Below, piece after piece: positions 57,828 to 64,000 of a stretch of 64,000 nt of DNA. A model generated the notes under the pieces. The model searched no databases, had not been told where the DNA came from, and saw nothing but the letters and a program-made list of their open reading frames with translations. Every line of letters starts with the position of its first letter. Positions within the stretch are counted from its first letter, which is position 1. Location of the stretch: positions 620,001 to 684,000 of the forward strand of contig JANATF010000006.1 of the NCBI GenBank assembly GCA_029449245.1, read 5' to 3'. The translations under genes were made by a program, and so were the position numbers. The DNA is from Mortierella alpina (lineage: Eukaryota; Mortierellomycota; Mortierellomycetes; Mortierellales; Mortierellaceae).

Positions 57828-60800
57828 ATGAATCACCGGCCGATCTTCGCTTCACACTTTTATCATCCCCTCAGCCTTCAGATCGAGATCTTGGGCATCC
57901 CTGCCGAAAATGGGAAGTGCAGAGTCGAAACACAGCTCAAGATCACCTTGCGCCTGGCAAATGCGCAGGGAGAGAGTGTCAAAGACTGGAAGCAGATCCG
58001 CCTTCCACACTCTTTAATCGCCAAGGAAAAGCACCGCATGGAAAAGTTCAATGGTGAGGCATGTCGTATTTCGCCGACTAACGCATTTTGGAGGCTGTGG
58101 ACCCTGTACTGATCACAACATATTTGCTTCAGGTCGGAACAAGCATATACAGGACTCGGAGATCCTCACACTCGACACTCGACTGGTCTGCGACCACGAC
58201 ATGACAAAGGTGCTGGAGTGCTGCGACAATTGTATAGGGAGGGAGCGCAAGCGAGCACATCGGAGAAAGGAGAGTCAGAAACAACCCGGGCCATTAGGGG
58301 CAATACCAGTTTTTGGCGCCATCAATCCAAAAAACGGCTCTCCTTCCCACGATAACGAGCCCGTTCCTCCAACACCGACCGATCCGATAGAGTACCAGGC
58401 ATGGGAGCGGCGTCGAATCATGGTCTTTAGTAGTACCGAATACGTGGACATCTCTTCAGGACAATGTCTACTGCCAACACGTATCACATGCTACTGCCGG
58501 CATCACAATGAAAAAGTGGGATTTCGGTAAGTCATCTGGCCGGGCTGGCACAGTGAATATGCAATTGTGTGTCGCAGCGTCACTTCAGGACTCGCAAGCA
58601 TATTTACTACCGCTGGTCGTTTTCGCATGGATTTTCTTGACTCGGTGTATACTGGAGCAAAGGATCGGCCTTATTTTTTTGTACGACAGTGTCCTATGAT
58701 GTTGTCAATCGGCCCGTGTAAAGTGCCTGTGGACACTGTTGGTCACTCAATTAATTTATGCGAGGCTTTACTTGGCAAAAAAAACGCAGGGGGGCAAGGA
58801 TATCGGCTGACAAATATGACGGTTATAGAAGGCAGCAAATGCAGCAGGGATGGACACGAGCACATATGCCAATTCATAACTTATATTAACTTTGGGCAAA
58901 CTCGCCATTCTTTGCTTGTCTAGTATTCAATTCACGGCTCGCGATTCAACTGGTGCCATTGTAGCATCGGTGTTGACCAACGCCGTAATGATGATGGACG
59001 ACCACAAATCTGGAAAGAAAGCAACCCCTGCACAGTCAAAGCGTGGCGACGCATCCGGGACGGGAACTGCGGGAAAGAAGGTCATGGCAGGAGCAACATC
59101 AGCCTCAGCTTCAACAGGATTAACATTCAACTCAAACGATTCGGATCAGCAAGAGCTGGAAGACGAGCAAGATGATATGGATCAGGATGAGGCCATGCAG
59201 GAGGATTTAGATGAAATTGATTTGGAGGCTGGTCACCGTAGACCAAAGGACGACTTTTCGGACATCAAGTTCGAGCATTCCGAACTGCTCTCTGGCGATA
59301 TCCTGACGCCACTCGCGTCTGCAGCCGATCGGATAGGCACAAAGCGGCGCGTAGACGAGAATATGATGGATGACATCCAGACACAGTTGATCACGGATCC
59401 CTCCAGAGGCCCATCACGCCGGAAAATGAGCCACGACATCACAGCACAGGGACCCGGGGAATCGCTACCTTATTCCTCGGCAGCGCCATTTTCAGCTTCG
59501 ACGACAATGGAGTCCTTATCCTCCCCATCCCCCTTCATGCCTGGATCACCATTTGCAAATGATGAGCAAGGCAACACGTTTTCGCCCTCTTTCGCTCAAT
59601 CCCTGACCTCGGAAAGCAGTTTCCTGGATCAGAAGAACATTGATATGTTCTTACAGAGTGATATCTCGACAGCAATAGCAAGGCGAAACACGTCCGCACG
59701 CCGTCCCTCAAGAGATGCTCGGGATCAGGAATCTTCCATGATGGAATTTACAACTCTCGATGAATCGATGTCGTCTCCACCGGATGCTTTTCAGGCTGCC
59801 ACTCTCGCCACGGATGCGCCAACCAATGTTGTGAGTCAGGAATTAACGACTACCAAGAGCACATTTTCTATTTCGTCTCCCAGCTTCCCTGCTGCGTCCG
59901 GCGTAAACCTCAGCTCCGGCAATCCATTCAACTCTGCAGGCATGCTCACGTCCGCCTTTAGCACCACATTTTCGTCACCTTTGAACGGGCCTTCTTCAAC
60001 AACAAGCGCCAGCCCTGCACCTGGAATGTCTTCCAGTTTTCTCGATGCCTCGCAGATGCAAGAGTTTCAAAACTTCAAGCGTCAGAGTATACTGCAGCAG
60101 AAACAGCAACAGTTACTTGTGCAGCTCCAGCAGGGCGTCCAGCAACAAACGCCACAGAAGCAAATGGAATCGATACCAATACCCTGGAATGCAGTCAACG
60201 GCGATAGCAAGGATCCCTTCTTGAACATGAAGACAGCATTGTCACAGACAACCAGCCCGTTTTCTAGTGCCTTCATCCCTGTGCCGTCGTCCATATCAGC
60301 AAACGAATCCAATATTGCAGAGCCGACATCTACTGCCGAGGGCAGTGGAGCAGGTGTATCAACAATGGCATCCTCGTCGGAAACACCTCTCGCACCGAAG
60401 AAGCGGGGGCGTCCTCGCAAGATCCCCACGAAATCTGAGGCTGACTCCCCGGTGCTTGCTCTCAAGACAGCAGCCATTCCTTTGTCCCCCATGCCACCAA
60501 CACCGACAACGCCAGCCACACCGGTCCCTGCCTCAGCGGCTGCGGCTGCAGCTCAATTCCTAATACTGCAACAGCGTCAACAGCAGCAACTACAACATCA
60601 TCAGCAGCAGCTGCAGCAGCAACAGAAGCAGGCTATTCTCGCTCGACAGAAACCAAGGGTTCAGAAGCTCATTCCTTCACGCGGTCCTGTCGAGGGAGGC
60701 ATTGAGATCACACTGCTGGGAAGCGGTTTCTTTCCCGGCGTAAATCTCACTTTTGATGGTGTCCCTGCTCTGAATGTCCAGTTTTATGGTCCTGAGACGG

Positions 60801-61498
60801 TGATCTGCCGGTTGCCACCGCGCGCGTTTCCTGGCACGGTTGTCGTCAAGGCTCAAAATCCCATGAGTACCCCCACAGCTCCTGCAGCGGTTGCTGGAAC
60901 AGGTCAAGACGAAAGCACTAATGGCTCTAGTAGCGACCTGGTCAGAACTATCTCCCAGCTCTTTGGAACCCCAGCGGCAGGAACGGGTCATCTCAACAGC
61001 TTGCTCGACGACGATGTGGGTGTGCTATTCGAGTACGAGGAAAGCAAGGGCGATCGCGACCTGATAGCTTTGGCCCTACAAGTCTTGGGTATGAAGATGA
61101 ATGGTCGTGTAGAGCCGCCCCATCAGGTAGCGATGCGGATCATGGGAACCGCGGCTGCTTCCAATGCTATCATGGGACAGCAAGATGCTGGATCGTCGTC
61201 ATCCTCTCAGGCATTGCAGCAGCCTCACCCGCCTCAACAGAACCTGCTGCTGGGTCTTGGAGGTCAACAGGCCAATCCTTTGCAACCGAATGTTTTCCAG
61301 CAGCAGTTAATACTTCAACAACGCCAAGCGCAACCAACTCATCATCCTTCTCAGCAGCCCTCGCAGCATTTGGCGTTACAGCAAGCACAGCAACAGCAAG
61401 ACGGACAGCTGGCTAATGGGTCCCTGCTTGGTGCTGGCATGTTTGGTTTCGGCGGCTTTATGAACCCGACGACTGGCTCCAATAGCGGAGGATTGTAG
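57828..61498 (+). CDS. Spt23/Mga2-type IPT-domain regulator without ankyrin repeats
   Basis: Spt23 and Mga2 are ER-anchored activators of fatty-acid desaturase genes. Exons 57828-58053, 58133-58526 and 58924-61498 give 1064 residues. The N-terminal block matches the family: EILGIPAENGKCRVETQLKI, a Cys-rich stretch (RLVCDHDMTKVLECCDNC, RERKRAHRRKE) and PTRITCYCRHHNEKVGFRIQFTARD. A long Ser/Gln/Pro region follows, with an AT-hook-like KKRGRPRKIP. The IPT/TIG domain is about residues 783-850 (RGPVEGGIEITLLGSGFFPG). After it come DRDLIALALQVLGMKMNG and a Gln-rich end. Unlike yeast Spt23/Mga2, there are no ankyrin repeats and no C-terminal membrane segment. Confidence 0.85.
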
Positions 61499-61775
61499 GC
61501 CACGCCGTAGCGGCCTATCTCTCGCTGTCCTTCTACTCTCGACATATACCCCTTCTCTCTTTTTTCCGCTGTAAAAATATAATTGCGTTCTCCAGAAGTG
61601 GCTTGCATAAGAGCTCGTGTTCGCCTCATCGTTTGCACGTCTTCGTCGTCCTTCAAACCTCTCTTCCTCTACGTTGCGACCCATCACATCGTCCACGCCT
61701 ACTACCCTGAAAACTTAAGAAACCAGCCAAAGGGAAGGAAAACAGAAGGACGACCCAGAAACGCCCATTACAGAC

Positions 61776-62905
61776 ATGGCTTCGACATTAAAATACTCTG
61801 TGGAATCCGTCCAACGGTTTTTTGGCAAAAAGACGCCAGAGGAGATGGTATGTCGGCTCCTTCCCACCGCGCCTTGCCGGAAGCGCAAAGGCATTACAAC
61901 ATGAATTCATCAGATGGAGGTTCACAGCTGGTGCAGGAACAGTTATTCATTTGTTTTTCCCTCCTATCCCTTGCCATTGAATTGACTTCACTGCTTCCTC
62001 AGGTCAGGAAGTGGCGCCAAGAAATCAATGCCCAGCAGCGAGCCCTGGACCGACAGAAGCGCGCGATGGAGACTGAAGAGCTCAAAGTGAAGCGGTCTAT
62101 TCAGCAGATCGCCAAGAAGGGTGACATCAAAACCTGCAAGATGCTTGCCAAGGAATTGGTTCATTCGAGGCGACAGAAGGACAGGATCGTGACCAGCAAG
62201 GCTCAGTTGAACTCAATATCCATGCAGCTGCAGCATCAGCTTGGTACGTGGATACTTGTGACATATGCGCGCACCTCCCACATTCCCTCGGTCATCACTG
62301 TCGACTTCATTTTATTTACAACCTGTCTGCGCCTCAAAACAATGATAGCCACGTTGAAAATCGCAGGAACTTTGCAGAAGAGCTCAGAAGTTATGAGCAT
62401 GGTCAACAACTTGGTCAAGTTGCCAGAGATATCGGCTCAGATGCAGGAAATGTCCAAGGAGATGATGAGAGTAAGCATGCAACAACAATATGTCCTCATG
62501 ACTTGCAATGGAATCAGCCAGGTTATTTGTCAACTTGCTCACTAACGACTGGTATTTGTGTGTAAATCATAAGGCAGGACTTATCGATGAGATGCTGCAA
62601 GATACCATGGAAGCAATGGACGATGACGAGATCGAAGAGGAAGCAGAGGAAGAGGTCAACAAGGTTTTGTTCTCAATCACAAATGGTAAAACGATACGGA
62701 CAGTGATTGATACTATGTTAGACTTGCATGAATGTGCATCGTACTCAACTTTTTTTTTTAAAATGTACTCGCTGTCACAATCAATATAGGTCTTTTGGGC
62801 GAAGCGCCTCTGGCTGCAGGAAAACTACCCACCGAAGCGGAGGAGGAAGAAGAAGAACCAGCATTGGACGATATGCAGAGGCGCTTGGAGGCGCTCAAGA
62901 GTTAG
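61776..62905 (+). CDS. VPS24: ESCRT-III subunit Vps24/CHMP3
   Basis: Vps24 assembles with Snf7 and Vps2 into membrane-cutting filaments on endosomes. Exons 61776-61847, 62003-62243, 62349-62470, 62574-62685 and 62790-62905 give 220 residues, the family size. The basic helical hairpin is clear: KWRQEINAQQRALDRQKRAM, VKRSIQQIAKKGD, CKMLAKELVHSRRQKDRI, LKIAGTLQKSSEVM. The acidic C terminus ends DDMQRRLEALKS, a MIM1 motif that binds the MIT domain of Vps4. The gene begins 277 bases after the IPT factor on the same strand and converges on SPT3 with 166 bases between stops. Confidence 0.95.
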
Positions 62906-63071
62906 AAAGCTATACCGCGGGAAACATCTTAATCTCGATGCTGGACACTAGTGGGTCTACATAGACAATCAACAAACGACCAGACTGGTGCTTATGTTTC
63001 TTAATATTGTACCTAGAATGCAAAATTTTACTCTACGGAACAAAGAGTACTGTACGGCGGGTATGTGTTTT

Positions 63072-64000
63072 TTAGATCAAGGAGACCTTGGTTCGTGCTA
63101 AACCTCCATTATAGTTCTTGATCGGGAGCGGGGCACGCTGGAGGCGTCTGAATGCTTCGCGGATATGCCGTTGTTGCAGTGGACTTTGTTCGCTTGGCGG
63201 CAGCGAGAACAGTCCAGGAATATCCTCATCAAGATCCATATCGTCCCCTGATGTACCACCGTTAGCGTTATGTTGATCTGTCGAGGATCCGTCCTCCGCT
63301 TTGCCTTGTAGCGTTTTGTTCTTTGCTGCCACAGCCGCTTCTCGGTACAGCCTCTGCTTCTCGTCCTCTTCCTTCTTGACCTTGAGCGCCGTCTCTGTGA
63401 GCGTGGTGACCATCTCGAATGTTAAGAACCCCAAAATATCGATAATGTCATCGTTTGGTCGCATGTCGATATACGAGGACATGTTGGCCCACTCCCTAAA
63501 TCGTTTAGCCTTCCTATATGTAAACGAGGCCTGCCGACATTCACTGTAGTGCTCGTATTCCTCTCTTGTCATCGCATATGTTATCCTGTCCGCGTCCTAC
63601 TCGAAAAGAAAGGGTGTGGAAGATTCCAGTTGTTAACGCCTGGTGAACACACAATCAGGATTTCAAACCAAAAGGCTATGTCAGTGAAACGTAGGGTTAC
63701 CCTCAGTCGTTGCATAGAGTCCAAATATGCATCCTCGTCATCGTCGTCGTCTTCATCATCCTCTCCATTTCCGACCATTGCATCTGAGAAGCCGTTCAAA
63801 AGTTCCCAGCTAAGTTTCACTCTCATGCGCCGTGCTTTCGAAACTGGCACAGGTCCTGCTGCGCCAGCGTTTTTCCCGCCCGGTCCTCCTCCAGTGCCGT
63901 CCCCTGACCCACCCTTTCCATCGTGTGCTGCTGCTGCATCCTCAATCCCGACCACGTCATCTGCTCCAGTGCCTCCAGCTCCATCCGAAGAGTCCTTGAC
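63072..64000 (-). CDS. SPT3: SAGA complex subunit Spt3, 5' end outside window
   Basis: Spt3 is the TBP-interacting, histone-fold subunit of the SAGA coactivator. Two exons visible in transcript order: from beyond 64000 down to 63701, and 63596-63072, joined in phase 0. The visible part begins in a Gly/Ala/Asp-rich insert, continues through ARRMRVKLSWELLNGFSD and an acidic run, then DADRITYAMTREEYEHYSECRQASFTYRKAKRFREW in pieces. The second histone fold follows (DIIDILGFLTFEMVTTLTETAL). The C-terminal 90 residues are variable apart from PLQQRHIREAFRRLQ. The N-terminal histone fold lies off the window. Confidence 0.9.

Noticed and set aside
58508-58923. Open frames inside the second intron of the IPT factor
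   Set aside because: Splicing 58526 to 58924 restores the family sequence VGFRIQFTARD without interruption, so the region is an intron.

Overview
This is a gene-dense fungal nuclear window. Protein genes are split by short introns (mostly 55-150 nt, GTAAGT-like donors, CAG/TAG acceptors) and have CT-rich leaders and Gln-, His- and Ser-rich tails. Pairs of genes are packed convergently or divergently. ATP19, an ERMES subunit, a Spt23/Mga2-type factor, a Zn2Cys6 protein and a Gtr1 GTPase show it is a fungus. The FYVE protein, the CsbD-like stress proteins and the single-pass surface proteins suggest an early-diverging lineage such as Mortierellomycotina. The phylum is strongly supported; the lineage is inference. 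I found no tRNA, rRNA, CRISPR array or recognisable transposon.

Layout, left to right. 1-1545: 3'-truncated alpha-arrestin (-). 2084-2827: ATP synthase subunit k (+). 2992-5055: TRM82 (-). 5235-6738: GTR1 (-). 7315-9642: single-pass membrane protein (+). 9796-11970: three tandem CsbD-like small genes (+). 12421-13956: FYVE protein (-). 14801-15437: FKBP12 (-). 15970-18462: MDM34 (+). 18749-22138: UTP14 (+). 22237-23097: secreted protein of unknown role (-). 23651-26060: pyruvate kinase (-). 27033-27898: mitochondrial ribosomal uS11m (+). 28287-29597: zinc alcohol dehydrogenase (-). 31638-34075: multipass membrane protein (+). 36899-38965: Zn2Cys6 regulator (+). 39458-40527: aquaporin (+). 42096-43398: LPMO-like secreted protein (+). 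43958-44932: P5C reductase (-). 46368-47072: TRAPPC1/BET5 (-), divergent from KGD4 (+, 47319-48068). 50844-52058: Cys-rich surface protein (+). 52170-55696: protein O-mannosyltransferase lacking the MIR region (-). 57828-61498: IPT-domain factor (+). 61776-62905: VPS24 (+). 63072-64000: SPT3, 5'-truncated (-).

Most genes are housekeeping: mitochondrion (ATP19, MRPS11, KGD4, MDM34), ribosome and tRNA (UTP14, TRM82), endosome and Golgi traffic (VPS24, FYVE, BET5), metabolism (pyruvate kinase, PRO3, ADH). No metabolic cluster is evident. The least ordinary parts are the MIR-less PMT with a His-rich tail, the tandem CsbD-like genes with G-free leaders and a nearby perfect CRE and inverted repeat, the IPT factor built without ankyrin repeats or a membrane anchor, the LPMO-like protein, and four membrane or secreted proteins I cannot assign. 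Exon junctions were derived by hand from reading frame, splice consensus and family similarity. Where a full exon chain is listed, the phases were checked to close in frame.
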